From Natrinema salinisoli (GTDB lineage Archaea > Halobacteriota > Halobacteria > Halobacteriales > Natrialbaceae): DNA of 64,000 bases. The stretch spans positions 1,054,001-1,118,000 of the forward strand of contig NZ_CP084469.1 in the NCBI RefSeq assembly GCF_020405205.1, written 5' to 3'. Below the pieces are notes generated by a model. That model ran no database searches. It was not told the origin of the DNA and saw only the letters and a list, made by a program, of their open reading frames with translations. How positions within the stretch are numbered: the first letter of the stretch is position 1; every line of letters begins with the position of its first letter. The position numbers were made by a program, and so were the translations under genes. Shown piece after piece: positions 1 through 8,121 of this stretch.

Positions 1-757
1 CGGGCAGCGTCTTGGTGCCACGGAGGACGAGGAACGACTCGAAGGGGCCGGGCGTCGCGCCGACGGAGTTCTGGTAGAAGCCCAGTCGCTCGTCCAGATC
101 CCCGTCGTTCGTGAGTAGGGCCCCGCCCACGACGTCGGAGTGGCCGCCGAGGTACTTCGTTAGCGAATGGGAGACGATATCAGCACCCAGATCGAGCGGC
201 CGCTGCAGGTACGGCGTCGCAAACGTGTTGTCGATCGCGCAGAGCGCGTCGTGAGCGTGGGCGATCTCGGCCGCTCCCGAAATATCGACGATCGACATGA
301 GCGGGTTCGTCGGCGTCTCGAGCCAGAGCAGCGCCGTCTCCTCCCGGAACGCCGCCTCGATCTCGTCGAGGTCGGTCATGTCCACGAAGCTGAACTCGAG
401 GTCGTAATCCTCGTAGACCTGCGTGAAAATCCGATGCGTACCGCCGTAGACGTCGTTACCGGTGACGACGTGATCCCCCGCCTCGAGCAGATTGAGCACG
501 GTGTTGATCGAGGCCATCCCGCTGGCAAAGGCGCGGCCGTACTCGGCGTTCTCGAGGCTCGCGAGGTTCGCCTCGAGGTCGGTTCGGGTCGGGTTACCGG
601 TCCGCGAGTACTCGTAGCCGCGGTGGTCTCCCGGGGCGTCCTGCTCGTAGGTGGAGTTCGCGTGAATCGGTGTCATCAGCGCGCCGGTGTCGGCGTCGGG
701 TTCCTGGCCCGCGTGGATGGATCTGGTCTCGATCCGGTGGTCGGAGTCGTCGTCCAT
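1..757 (-). CDS. Cystathionine gamma-synthase/lyase-family PLP enzyme (3' end outside window)
   Basis: The minus-strand frame opens with ATG at 757 and runs off the left edge, so about 252 residues are visible. It reads as a Cys/Met-metabolism PLP enzyme: an N-terminal [11 protein letters not shown] segment, the substrate-loop [11 protein letters not shown], and the PLP-lysine region [13 protein letters not shown] near residue 210, where the Lys forms the Schiff base. Family members make or break cystathionine, or carry out O-acetylhomoserine sulfhydrylation; the visible part does not separate these activities. It is transcribed divergently from rpl21e. The methionine synthase pair at 7.1-9.2 kb suggests, but does not prove, a shared role in methionine supply. 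The family is secure, the exact reaction is not. Confidence 0.88.
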   Translation of the reverse strand, partial: MDDDSDHRIETRSIHAGQEPDADTGALMTPIHANSTYEQDAPGDHRGYEYSRTGNPTRTDLEANLASLENAEYGRAFASGMASINTVLNLLEAGDHVVTGNDVYGGTHRIFTQVYEDYDLEFSFVDMTDLDEIEAAFREETALLWLETPTNPLMSIVDISGAAEIAHAHDALCAIDNTFATPYLQRPLDLGADIVSHSLTKYLGGHSDVVGGALLTNDGDLDERLGFYQNSVGATPGPFESFLVLRGTKTLP

Positions 758-837
758 ACTGATATAGGCGATTCGCTGCCGGATGACTGTTTGGGACGAT
801 TGGCCCGCGCTCGCGGTCGGCTGCAAGCAGTAGTACC

Positions 838-945
838 GCGCGAGCGGAGCGAGTGCGGCCTTTTTGGCGCAGATTTTTGCTCCGAGCGGTGCGCGAACGA
901 AGTGAGCGCATCCCGAGGAGGAAAAAGGTGCGTGGGAATACGTGT
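838..945. repeat. Copy A of an intergenic hairpin-type repeat upstream of rpl21e
   Basis: This stretch contains GCGAGCGGAGCGAG at 840-853, a 37-base block at 855-891, and CCCGAGGAGGAAAAAGG from 912. The 37-base block matches copy B at 2617-2653 at 31 of 37 positions, and the GGAAAAAGG block matches 2851-2867 at 16 of 17. Both copies stop about 65-72 bases before the ATG of a translation-related gene. Copy A lacks the roughly 180-base hairpin array found inside copy B. Whether it is a mobile, regulatory or merely compositional element cannot be settled here. Confidence 0.6.
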
Positions 946-946
946 G

Positions 947-954
947 TTTTATAA
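947..954 (+). promoter_or_regulatory. TATA box for rpl21e
   Basis: The sequence TTTTATAA lies about 33 bases before the rpl21e ATG at 984. An archaeal start of transcription 25-28 bases downstream would give a leader of only a few bases, as is usual in haloarchaea. Confidence 0.55.
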
Positions 955-983
955 CCGTCACCGGACAAAGCGGTCGTACGACT

Positions 984-1292
984 ATGCCGAAATCTAATGG
1001 CCCTCGTCAGGGAACCCGGAAGAAGCTCGCGAACAGTCCTCGAGACCGCGGTACCTCGCCGCCACAGCGCGCGATTCAGGAGTACGAGGAAGGGGAGAAG
1101 GTCCACCTGAAGATCGACCCAAGTATCCCGGACGGTCGCTTCCACCCGCGATTCGACGGTCGCACCGGTGAAGTCGTCGGCAAACAGGGCGACGCGTTCA
1201 AGGTCGCGATCAACGACGGCGGGAAGGACAAGACCCTGCTCGTGACCGCGGCCCACATGCGCGCACAGAACCAGGAAAAGAACCGGATCTGA
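984..1292 (+). CDS. rpl21e: 50S ribosomal protein L21e
   Basis: This gene encodes a 102-residue basic-start protein beginning [15 protein letters not shown], the typical L21e N-terminus, followed by the SH3-like barrel with [20 protein letters not shown]21e is a structural protein of the archaeal/eukaryotic large ribosomal subunit. The ATG at 984 was preferred over an upstream in-frame start at 942 because L21e begins at MPKSNGP and a TATA box sits about 30 bases before it. It is followed after six bases by rpoF, so the two are almost certainly cotranscribed, as in many archaea. Confidence 0.97.
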   Translation: MPKSNGPRQGTRKKLANSPRDRGTSPPQRAIQEYEEGEKVHLKIDPSIPDGRFHPRFDGRTGEVVGKQGDAFKVAINDGGKDKTLLVTAAHMRAQNQEKNRI

Positions 1293-1298
1293 TCAGGG

Positions 1299-1655
1299 AT
1301 GACGATCTTCAAAGAGATCGTCGACGAGGAGTTCCTGACGGTCTCGGAAACGAAGGAGCTGCTCGCCGACATCGAAGCCGAACGCGCGATGGACGAGGAT
1401 CGCGAGCTGCGCTACGAGCTCGCGCGAGCGATCGAACACGCCAACCGCTTTGCCGTCCTCGAGCCCGAGGAGGCACAGGCGCTGGTCGACGACCTGCAGG
1501 ACATCGAGAAGGTCGACGAAGCGACGGCCTACAAGATCGCCAACCTCCTGCCGCGCGACCGGGACGAACTCCGGTCGGTGTACGCAAAGCAGCGGTACTC
1601 GCTGTCGGGGGACGAACTCGACGAAATTCTCAACGTCGTCGCCAAGTACGCCTGA
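1299..1655 (+). CDS. rpoF: DNA-directed RNA polymerase subunit Rpo4 (RpoF)
   Basis: This 118-residue acidic protein is the archaeal homologue of eukaryotic Rpb4. It starts MTIFKEIVDEEFLTVSE, has a helical middle segment and ends in the HRDC-like region LPRDRDELRSVYAKQRYSL. With Rpo7 it forms the stalk of RNA polymerase that helps open-complex stability and binds nascent RNA. Its place between rpl21e and the DUF655 gene is the standard archaeal gene order, which supports both the call and the start. Confidence 0.96.
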   Translation: MTIFKEIVDEEFLTVSETKELLADIEAERAMDEDRELRYELARAIEHANRFAVLEPEEAQALVDDLQDIEKVDEATAYKIANLLPRDRDELRSVYAKQRYSLSGDELDEILNVVAKYA

Positions 1656-1700
1656 GAGCGAGCCGACTCTTTAAGTACGCCGTCACCGTATCATACCGCA

Positions 1701-2297
1701 ATGAGCGAAGCCGATGGCGACGAGACGGACGTTCGGCGCGCGGTCGTGTTGGACTACCTCGCACACGGGCTGTCGGACGACGGCCGACCCCAGTACGCGA
1801 AGTCCCCGGCAGGCTACGCTGTCGGCATCGAAGACTTCCAGCTCTACCAGGTCGCGTTCGACGAGGACGAGCGCCTGACCATCGGGAGCGAGGTCGTCGT
1901 CGAACCGCAGGGTGAACGGGACATCGTCACCGAGTGCCACCGCGTCGAGTACGACGACCTCTCCTCGGGCGCGCAGTCGGAACTCGAGTACGTCGTCCAA
2001 GATCTGGTCGAAGAGCACGAGGAACGGTTCGTCGACTTCTACAACGACGCCCAGCCGATCACGCTGCGACTCCACCAACTGAACCTGCTGCCGGGGATCG
2101 GGAAGAAACTCCGCAACAGCATCCTCGACGAACGAAAGCGCAAGCCCTTCGAGAGTTTCGAGGAACTCTCCGAGCGGGTGTCCGGGCTGCACGATCCCGA
2201 TCAGATCCTCGTCGACCGCATCCTCGAGGAGCTTCGCGACGACGATTTGAAGTACCAGACGTTCGTGGGCCGGCGCGAACAGGAACAGAATCAGTAG
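1701..2297 (+). CDS. DUF655 family protein
   Basis: This gene encodes 198 acidic residues. The N-terminal half is a small beta domain, and the C-terminal part (about 118-185) contains NLLPGIGKKLRNSILDERK and FESFEELSERV, a helix-hairpin-helix-like segment that would bind nucleic acid. The molecular function of DUF655 is unknown to me, but it is widely conserved in archaea between rpoF and ksgA, suggesting a link to ribosome biogenesis or transcription. A TATA-like CTCTTTAAG about 28 bases before the ATG suggests its own leaderless promoter in addition to read-through from rpoF. Confidence 0.9.
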   Translation: MSEADGDETDVRRAVVLDYLAHGLSDDGRPQYAKSPAGYAVGIEDFQLYQVAFDEDERLTIGSEVVVEPQGERDIVTECHRVEYDDLSSGAQSELEYVVQDLVEEHEERFVDFYNDAQPITLRLHQLNLLPGIGKKLRNSILDERKRKPFESFEELSERVSGLHDPDQILVDRILEELRDDDLKYQTFVGRREQEQNQ

Positions 2298-2568
2298 GCC
2301 AACGGCGGCCGCCGAGGACGAGTCGGATTTTCCACGCCGATGTCGTTGCGCAGAGACACAGTCGTGGCCACACTGAGGGAGGTGCAGCTGGAAGTCTTCG
2401 AACCGATCGGTTGGACGGAACGGCGTGACTCGAGTTCGATCGTCCGAAAGTTATGGAGGAATGCTGCGCCGGACGAAGTGCTTGAGCAGTCCGGTGAGAG
2501 CGACGTCCACAATTGATAGCAATTTCGGATGATGAGTACGAGTGAACGTGCAAATGCGACGAGCATCC

Positions 2569-2892
2569 GCGAGCGAAGCGAGCGGTTTCCCGCCGGAACG
2601 GGCGACGCCCGTGAAGGCGGCCGTTTTAGCGTAGATTTGTGCGCCGAGTGGTGAGCGAGCGGTGCGCGGTTCGGGGCGAACGGAGTGAGCGAGAACCGCG
2701 TCAAGTGCGAACGGCGAAGTCGTTCGAGAGGCGCTTTGCACCTCTCGTGACCGAGCGAATCTGCGATCCGCGAGGTCCGCGAAACCGACGGTTTCGCGTG
2801 ATGACGAGACGCCGCAGGCGTCTCGAACCACCGTGAGCGAAGCGAGCGAACCCGAGGCGGAAAAAGGGACGTGTGAGACGGTGCGTTTACAC
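2569..2892. repeat. Copy B of the intergenic repeat, carrying an array of six hairpins, upstream of ksgA
   Basis: Perfect or near-perfect inverted repeats follow one another: 2598-2612 (6-bp stem, with an outer 5-bp stem 2590-2594/2616-2620), 2665-2672/2693-2700 (8 bp), 2708-2713/2721-2726 (6 bp), 2725-2731/2741-2747 (7 bp), 2778-2786/2790-2798 (9 bp, 3-base loop) and 2805-2813/2817-2825 (9 bp, 3-base loop). The two ends match copy A (838-945). GAGCGAAGCGAGC motifs flank the array. The preceding stretch 2298-2568, after the DUF655 stop, shows no gene. The array ends just before the TATA-like GCGTTTACACG of ksgA. Confidence 0.65.
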
Positions 2893-2915
2893 GCCCCCCA
2901 GCCGAATCGTCGGCA

Positions 2916-3755
2916 ATGAGAGATCCTGACGGACTGATCGCCCGCGCGGGCGTGCGCGGCGATCCGAACCGCGATCAGCACTTCCTCGTCGACGATCGCG
3001 TTTTGGACCGACTGCCGACCTATCTGACAGAGATCGACGCCGACACGAGCCACCTCCTCGAGATCGGCGGCGGAACGGGCGCGCTAACGGATCGACTGCT
3101 CGCGATCGGCGACGAGGTCACGGTCGTCGAGCGGGACCGCGAACTCGCCGCGTTCCTCCGCGAAGAGTTCGCAGACGAGATCGACGCCGGCGAACTGACC
3201 GTGATCGAGGGCGACGCCCTGGAAGTCGAGCTCCCCGAATTTACCGCGTCGGTCTCGAACCTCCCCTACGGCGTTTCGAGCGAGATCGCGTTTCGACTCT
3301 TTCCGGAAAAGAAGCCGCTGGTCTTGATGTTTCAACAGGAGTTCGCCGAGCGGATGGTCGCCGAATCCGATACGTCGGAGTACGGGCGACTGTCCGTCTC
3401 GAGCCAGCACTACGCGGATATCGAACTCGTCGAATCGATCCCGAAGGAGGCGTTCTCGCCGCCGCCAGCGGTCCAGAGCGCGGTGATTCGAGCGGTTCCG
3501 CGGGAGCCCGACTACGCGGTCGAGAACGAGGAGTTCTTCCTGCGGTTCGTCAAGGCGCTGTTCACGCAGCGGCGAAAGACCATCCGGAACGGGATTCGGA
3601 ATACGGCTCACATCTCCGGACTCGAGGAGCCGGAGGCGGTCGTGGACGCGGCCGAGGACGACGTGCTCCAGAAGCGGGCCGGTGCGATGGCGCCGGCGGA
3701 TTTCGCCGCACTGGCCCAACTCGCGTGGGATGTCGGCGAGCCCGACGATCGCTAA
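2916..3755 (+). CDS. ksgA: 16S rRNA (adenine-N6,N6)-dimethyltransferase KsgA/Dim1
   Basis: This 279-residue SAM-dependent methyltransferase dimethylates two adjacent adenines in the 3'-terminal helix of 16S rRNA during small-subunit maturation. The SAM-binding motif LEIGGGTGALTDRLL lies near residue 48, the acidic VVERDREL segment follows, and the catalytic motif SNLPYGVSSEI is near residue 111. The C-terminal helical domain contains ALFTQRRKTIRNGIRN, typical of KsgA. Length is normal. A TATA-like GTTTACACG about 27 bases upstream points to a leaderless transcript. It sits in the conserved archaeal order DUF655-ksgA-(mscS)-hemK. Confidence 0.96.
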   Translation: MRDPDGLIARAGVRGDPNRDQHFLVDDRVLDRLPTYLTEIDADTSHLLEIGGGTGALTDRLLAIGDEVTVVERDRELAAFLREEFADEIDAGELTVIEGDALEVELPEFTASVSNLPYGVSSEIAFRLFPEKKPLVLMFQQEFAERMVAESDTSEYGRLSVSSQHYADIELVESIPKEAFSPPPAVQSAVIRAVPREPDYAVENEEFFLRFVKALFTQRRKTIRNGIRNTAHISGLEEPEAVVDAAEDDVLQKRAGAMAPADFAALAQLAWDVGEPDDR

Positions 3756-3868
3756 TCCCCGTCGCGGCCGAAGATGGGCGAAAGACTCCCGTCGGAGCCG
3801 GCGACTACCCGAACCCCCAACCAACGGATACTCAAAGCTGCACTGACGAGAGGCTGAGAGACGAACGC

Positions 3869-5032
3869 ATGACCGGACTACTGACTGGGCCCGATTGGTT
3901 GTCGGAGCTGTTTCCGACGACCCCCCTCAAACTGGCGGTGTCGGTCGTAGCGGTCGGACTCGTCATCGCCGTGCTGGTCTCCTATCGGCGGCACCACACG
4001 TGGCTGGCCGACCGGACGAGGCCGATGTACGCCGACGTGCTTTCGATGACGCTGCTCATCGGAAGCTGTCTGGTGAGCCTCGTCGTCGTGACGGGCGTGT
4101 GGGGTCGGACGAACGAGATTCAGCAACTCTTTGCCGGTCTCAATCTCAGTACCGAAACCGTTCCCCGTGCCGTGTTTTCCTTCGTCCTGCTCGTCGCGAC
4201 CGTCATCGTCTCGCGGTTCGTCCGACGGATCATCGAGGAGGTGATGAACTCGGCGGCGGCCGTCACGGAACATCAGCGACAGGTCACGCATCGGCTCTCG
4301 CAGGTGACCATCTGGTCCGCTTCGCTCGTCATCATCCTGGGGATCTGGATCGAGGACCTCGGCAGTCTGCTCGTCGGGGCCGGGTTCCTCGGGATCGTTC
4401 TCGGGATGGCCGCCCGGCAGACCCTCGGAACGATGCTGTCCGGATTCGTCCTGATGTTCGCACGCCCCTTCGAGATCGGCGACTGGATCGAGGTCGACGA
4501 CAACGAGGGGATCGTCACCGACATCTCGATCGTCAACACCCGCATCCGGTCGTTCGACGGCGAGTACATCATGATCCCCAACGACGTCATCGCCTCGAGC
4601 ATGGTAACCAACCGCTCGAAGCGCGGCCGGCTACGACTCGAGATCGAGGTCGGCGTCGACTACGGCACCGACGTCGACCGAGCGGCAGAGCTCGCGGCGG
4701 AAGCGGTCGAAGACGTCGAGGAGGCGATGACCGCACCGTCGCCGCAGGTCGTCGGCAAGTCCTTCGGCGACTCGGAGGTGGTGCTGGGGGTCCGGTTCTG
4801 GATCGACAAGCCGAGTGCCAGACGCTATTGGAAGGCCAGAACCGCCGCTATCGACGCCGTCAAGCGCGCGTTCGAGGACGAGGACGTCAAGATTCCGTTC
4901 CCGCAGCGCGAACTCTCCGGCCGTGCGGAAACCGACGGCCTCCGGATCGCCGACGAGGACCGACACCCGCCGTCGGACGAGCGAGACAGTCGCGGGACGG
5001 AACACCGCATGACGTCACCGGAGGACACGTAG
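3869..5032 (+). CDS. MscS-family small-conductance mechanosensitive channel
   Basis: The gene encodes 387 residues with about four to five membrane helices in the first half. The pore-lining TM3 and beta-domain start are recognisable in GAGFLGIVLGMAARQTLG, followed by FARPFEIGDWIEV, GIVTDISIVNTRIRSFDGEY and the MIPND motif. Such channels open under membrane tension and release solutes after hypo-osmotic shock, a sensible function in a halophile. The start at 3869 leaves a short N-terminus before TM1. The tail after about residue 350 is hydrophilic and low-complexity. Its stop is immediately followed by the hemK-like ATG, so the two are coupled. Solute selectivity cannot be deduced. Confidence 0.92.
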   Translation: MTGLLTGPDWLSELFPTTPLKLAVSVVAVGLVIAVLVSYRRHHTWLADRTRPMYADVLSMTLLIGSCLVSLVVVTGVWGRTNEIQQLFAGLNLSTETVPRAVFSFVLLVATVIVSRFVRRIIEEVMNSAAAVTEHQRQVTHRLSQVTIWSASLVIILGIWIEDLGSLLVGAGFLGIVLGMAARQTLGTMLSGFVLMFARPFEIGDWIEVDDNEGIVTDISIVNTRIRSFDGEYIMIPNDVIASSMVTNRSKRGRLRLEIEVGVDYGTDVDRAAELAAEAVEDVEEAMTAPSPQVVGKSFGDSEVVLGVRFWIDKPSARRYWKARTAAIDAVKRAFEDEDVKIPFPQRELSGRAETDGLRIADEDRHPPSDERDSRGTEHRMTSPEDT

Positions 5033-5605
5033 ATGGGGCTCGAGGAGCGCCGCGATCGGGAACCGGACGTCTACCAGCCCGCGGAGGACTCGGAGCTGCT
5101 CGCCGAGGCGGCCTGCGAACGACTCGCGGAGAGCGAACTCGTCCTCGAGGTCGGAACCGGCTCCGGCTACGTCGCCGGACGGATCGCCGACGAGACGAGC
5201 GCTCGCGTGATCGCGTCGGATCTCAACCCACACGCCGTGCGACAGGCCCGTAGGGAGGGGGTCGAGACGGTGCGGGCGGATCTCGTCTCGCCGTTTCGGG
5301 ACGAGACGTTCGATGCCGTCGTGTTCAATCCTCCCTACCTGCCGACCGACCCCGAGAACGAGTGGGACGACTGGATGGAACACGCCCTGTCTGGCGGCGA
5401 GGACGGCCGGGCCGTCATCGATCCCTTCCTCGAACACGTCGGCCGCGTCCTCGCTCCCGATGGGGTCGTCTACCTGCTCGTCAGCAGCCTCACCGGGGTC
5501 GACGGGGTCGTCGAGCGGGCCGGCGAGGCCGGCTTCAGTGCGGTCGCCGTCGCCGACGAGTCGTTCCCGTTCGAGACGCTGACGGTGCTCGAGTTGCTCC
5601 GGTAG
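5033..5605 (+). CDS. HemK2/PrmC-family release-factor-type glutamine methyltransferase
   Basis: This 190-residue SAM-dependent methyltransferase is short, like the archaeal/eukaryotic HemK2 (Mtq2) type rather than the longer bacterial PrmC. The SAM site LEVGTGSGYVAGRIA lies near residues 38-52 and the catalytic NPPYLP motif near 99-104, the signature of enzymes methylating Gln (or Asn/Lys) side chains. The probable substrate is the GGQ glutamine of archaeal release factor aRF1. It starts on the base after the mscS stop codon. Its position after ksgA fits the conserved archaeal translation cluster. Confidence 0.9.
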   Translation: MGLEERRDREPDVYQPAEDSELLAEAACERLAESELVLEVGTGSGYVAGRIADETSARVIASDLNPHAVRQARREGVETVRADLVSPFRDETFDAVVFNPPYLPTDPENEWDDWMEHALSGGEDGRAVIDPFLEHVGRVLAPDGVVYLLVSSLTGVDGVVERAGEAGFSAVAVADESFPFETLTVLELLR

Positions 5606-5675
5606 CGGCCGAAAAGCTGGCAACGAAAATACGTCATCCGAAGATTCTTTTCCGATGGGTGAGAGGTTTCGAGTG

Positions 5676-6887
5676 ATGCCCTCCACCCGCCGAACCCTGC
5701 TGACGACCGTCGGTGCGACCGGTGGGAGCGTCGCATTCGCCGGTTGTTCGCTGCTCTCGCGAGTCAGGGGCCCCGACGACCCGCCGCCGTCCGGTGTCGA
5801 CGAGCTACCGGATCCCGGGAATAGCGCCCGCGGTGCGAACGGCGAATGGTCGACGTTCGGTTGTAATGCGGCCAACACCCGCGAGGTTGCTGACGGTCAA
5901 GCACCGGTCGATGGCGTCACCGAGCGCTGGCGCGTGGAAGTCGCACAACTCACCTATCAGGCACCCGTCGTCGCCGGCGGACGCGTCTATCAACCCGACG
6001 TGGACACGCTTCGGGTCCTCGACGCCGCCGAGGGGACGGAACTCTGGACGGATGAGAGCGTCGAGAGGGCGCCGCTGATCTGGAACGACGTCGCCTACGT
6101 TTCGACCGGGGATGCGATTCGCGCGCTCGAGGCCGACACGGGCGAGCAACTTTGGGAACGGGAATTCGAGACGCCCGGTGCGGTAACGGCGCCGGCGACG
6201 CGCGCCGGTGAGCAACTCATCTGTGGCGCAGGGGAACGAGTCGTCGCACTCGATCCCGACGACGGGACGGTTCGGTGGGACCGCGAGGTCTTCGGACAGA
6301 TACAGGACCATCCAGCCGTCTTCAAGGCCCACTGGTTCGTCATCACCACTCGAGCCGGGATGGTGTATCTGCTGGACAGGGACGGAATGGGTGGACGACG
6401 GTGGCAACTACCCGCCGAGCCGACGGCGCCGCCCAGCGCGGACACCGACTCGGTCTACGTCAACTGCAGAGACGGAACCACGTACGCGCTGATGGACGAC
6501 GGGTTATCGGACCCGACTCGGAACTGGACGGCCGATACCGGCTGGGCCGACCGCGGCATTGCCGTGGCCGACGGTCTCGTTCTCGTCGCGAACGGGCAGG
6601 GGCTTCACGCCGTCGATACCGAATCCGGTGATCGACACTGGAAACACGGCATCGGCGATTGGCGACACACTGCGCCGGCGTACGGTCGCGACACCGTCTT
6701 CGTCGGCGGCGACCGTCTTCACGCAGTGGACCCGACGCCTGGAGACAGTCCGGGCGGCGGCCCTGCAGTCCGGTTCGAGCGAGAGTTCGCGGGCCGCGTC
6801 GGCCCCGGTCCGGTCCTCGACGACGGCACGATCTACGTCGTGGCGCAGGTCGATGACGAGACGTACGCCCTGCTGGCACTGGAGTGA
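5676..6887 (+). CDS. Tat-exported lipoprotein with PQQ-like beta-propeller repeats
   Basis: This 403-residue protein begins with a twin-arginine signal (STRRTLLTTVG) and a lipobox AFAGC near residue 24, so it should be exported folded and lipid-anchored outside the cell membrane. The mature part contains repeated PQQ/BamB-type blades, for example LRVLDAAEGTELW, IRALEADTGEQLW and VVALDPDDGTVRW, each ending with the characteristic Trp. Such propellers act as binding scaffolds or, with PQQ, as dehydrogenases; no clear PQQ-dehydrogenase active site is visible, so a structural or binding role is more likely. The ATG at 5676 was chosen over 5655 because the RR motif then sits near the N-terminus. 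Confidence 0.85.
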   Translation: MPSTRRTLLTTVGATGGSVAFAGCSLLSRVRGPDDPPPSGVDELPDPGNSARGANGEWSTFGCNAANTREVADGQAPVDGVTERWRVEVAQLTYQAPVVAGGRVYQPDVDTLRVLDAAEGTELWTDESVERAPLIWNDVAYVSTGDAIRALEADTGEQLWEREFETPGAVTAPATRAGEQLICGAGERVVALDPDDGTVRWDREVFGQIQDHPAVFKAHWFVITTRAGMVYLLDRDGMGGRRWQLPAEPTAPPSADTDSVYVNCRDGTTYALMDDGLSDPTRNWTADTGWADRGIAVADGLVLVANGQGLHAVDTESGDRHWKHGIGDWRHTAPAYGRDTVFVGGDRLHAVDPTPGDSPGGGPAVRFEREFAGRVGPGPVLDDGTIYVVAQVDDETYALLALE

Positions 6888-7078
6888 TACTGCGGATCCC
6901 CTCGCGGAGTCCGATACACCCGAATCGACTCGCCCACCGATAGCGGCCCCTCTCGGTGTCGGGCCGACAGCCGTTCGTCGGGTAGCAGGAGTGTGGCGCT
7001 TGTTCACGCACGTCTCGAAATCGGGCCCGGAATCGGCCGAAACCCGGGCAAATTACTGCTGTGTATTAGAACGGATGG

Positions 7079-7088
7079 AAAATATTAA
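7079..7088 (+). promoter_or_regulatory. TATA box for the split methionine synthase operon
   Basis: AAAATATTAA lies about 30-38 bases before the ATG at 7117 in an otherwise GC-rich region, giving a leaderless or nearly leaderless transcript. The rest of the 6888-7116 gap shows no gene. Confidence 0.55.
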
Positions 7089-7116
7089 GCGTCGGTATAG
7101 CCTAGCCGGGGACACG

Positions 7117-8121
7117 ATGACTGAGTACGTTTCGACCACGCCGGGGCTGTATCCGCTCCCGGACTGGGCGAAAGACGACCTTTCGGATCTGAAAGGGCAC
7201 CAGAAACACGACCTCATCAGCGGCGATGAAGGCGAGGAAATTACGACGGCCTACGAGGAGGCTCGCGAGGAAGTGATCGGCGTCCAGCAGGATGCCGGTC
7301 TCGACCGCATCGTCGAAGGCCAGCTGCGCTGGGACGACATGCTCGCCCACCCGCTGGCGGTCGCCGACGCCGTCGAAACGCGCGGGATCGTCCGCTACTA
7401 CGACAACAACAACTTCTACCGAGAGCCGGTCGTACAGGACGACCTCGAGCCCACCGGCGACGTCGCCGACGAACTCGAGACGGCAGCCGAACTGGCCGAC
7501 GGTGACGATCTGCAGGCCGTCCTCCCCGGTCCGTACTCGCTCGCCGATCTCGCCACCGACGAACACTACGGCGACGAGGCGGAGTTCCTCGGCGCCATCG
7601 CGGAGTTCCTCGAGGGCGAGGTCGACGCCTTCCCCGCACACGAGACGCTGTTCCTGCTCGAGCCCTCGCTGGTCGAGAGTGCACCCGAGGACGGGCGGGA
7701 CGAGCGAGCCAGCGAGGCGATCGATCGCGTCGCGAGCGCGACGGACGCCGACGTCGTCGTCCAGCCCTACTGGGGCGCGCTCGAGGAGAAGGTCTACGCG
7801 CACCTGCTCGACGCCGATATCGACGCGGTCGGCTTCGACTTCGTCGCAAACCAGGACGACAACCTCTACAACATTCAGGAGTACGGCGCACCCGACGACA
7901 TCGCGCTGGGCCTGGCTGACGGCCAGAACACGCTCGTCGAGGACCCCGAAGCGATCCGCGACCGGACCGAGTGGGTCGAAGGCCAGCTCGGCGTCACCGA
8001 CTTCGAGACGGTCTACCTGACGACGAACACGGAGACGTTCTACCTGCCCTACGGCAAGTACGTGGAGAAACTCGAGGTCCTTGCCGAAGCAGCGGACCTC
8101 GCGGAGGTGAAAGCAGCATGA
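7117..8121 (+). CDS. MetE-like protein, N-terminal (first barrel) subunit of a split methionine synthase
   Basis: This 334-residue protein belongs to the UROD/MetE-like TIM-barrel family and resembles the N-terminal barrel of cobalamin-independent methionine synthase. Visible features include GQLRWDDMLAHPLA, TRGIVRYYDNNNFYREP and LPGPYSLADLA. It lacks an obvious Cys/His zinc site, as expected for a non-catalytic N-terminal barrel. Its stop overlaps the start of the catalytic partner at 8118 by four bases, so the two are translated together and probably work as a complex transferring a methyl group to homocysteine. The methyl donor is uncertain. The ATG at 7117 fits the TATA box. Confidence 0.82.
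   Translation: MTEYVSTTPGLYPLPDWAKDDLSDLKGHQKHDLISGDEGEEITTAYEEAREEVIGVQQDAGLDRIVEGQLRWDDMLAHPLAVADAVETRGIVRYYDNNNFYREPVVQDDLEPTGDVADELETAAELADGDDLQAVLPGPYSLADLATDEHYGDEAEFLGAIAEFLEGEVDAFPAHETLFLLEPSLVESAPEDGRDERASEAIDRVASATDADVVVQPYWGALEEKVYAHLLDADIDAVGFDFVANQDDNLYNIQEYGAPDDIALGLADGQNTLVEDPEAIRDRTEWVEGQLGVTDFETVYLTTNTETFYLPYGKYVEKLEVLAEAADLAEVKAA

Noticed and set aside
2569-2892. CRISPR array at the hairpin region
   Set aside because: The hairpins differ from each other in sequence and spacing; there are no identical repeats with unique spacers and no cas genes.
2451-3053. Minus-strand 200-residue frame across the repeat region and the ksgA start
   Set aside because: It overlaps the start of ksgA and consists of repeat sequence; no halophilic composition or motif.
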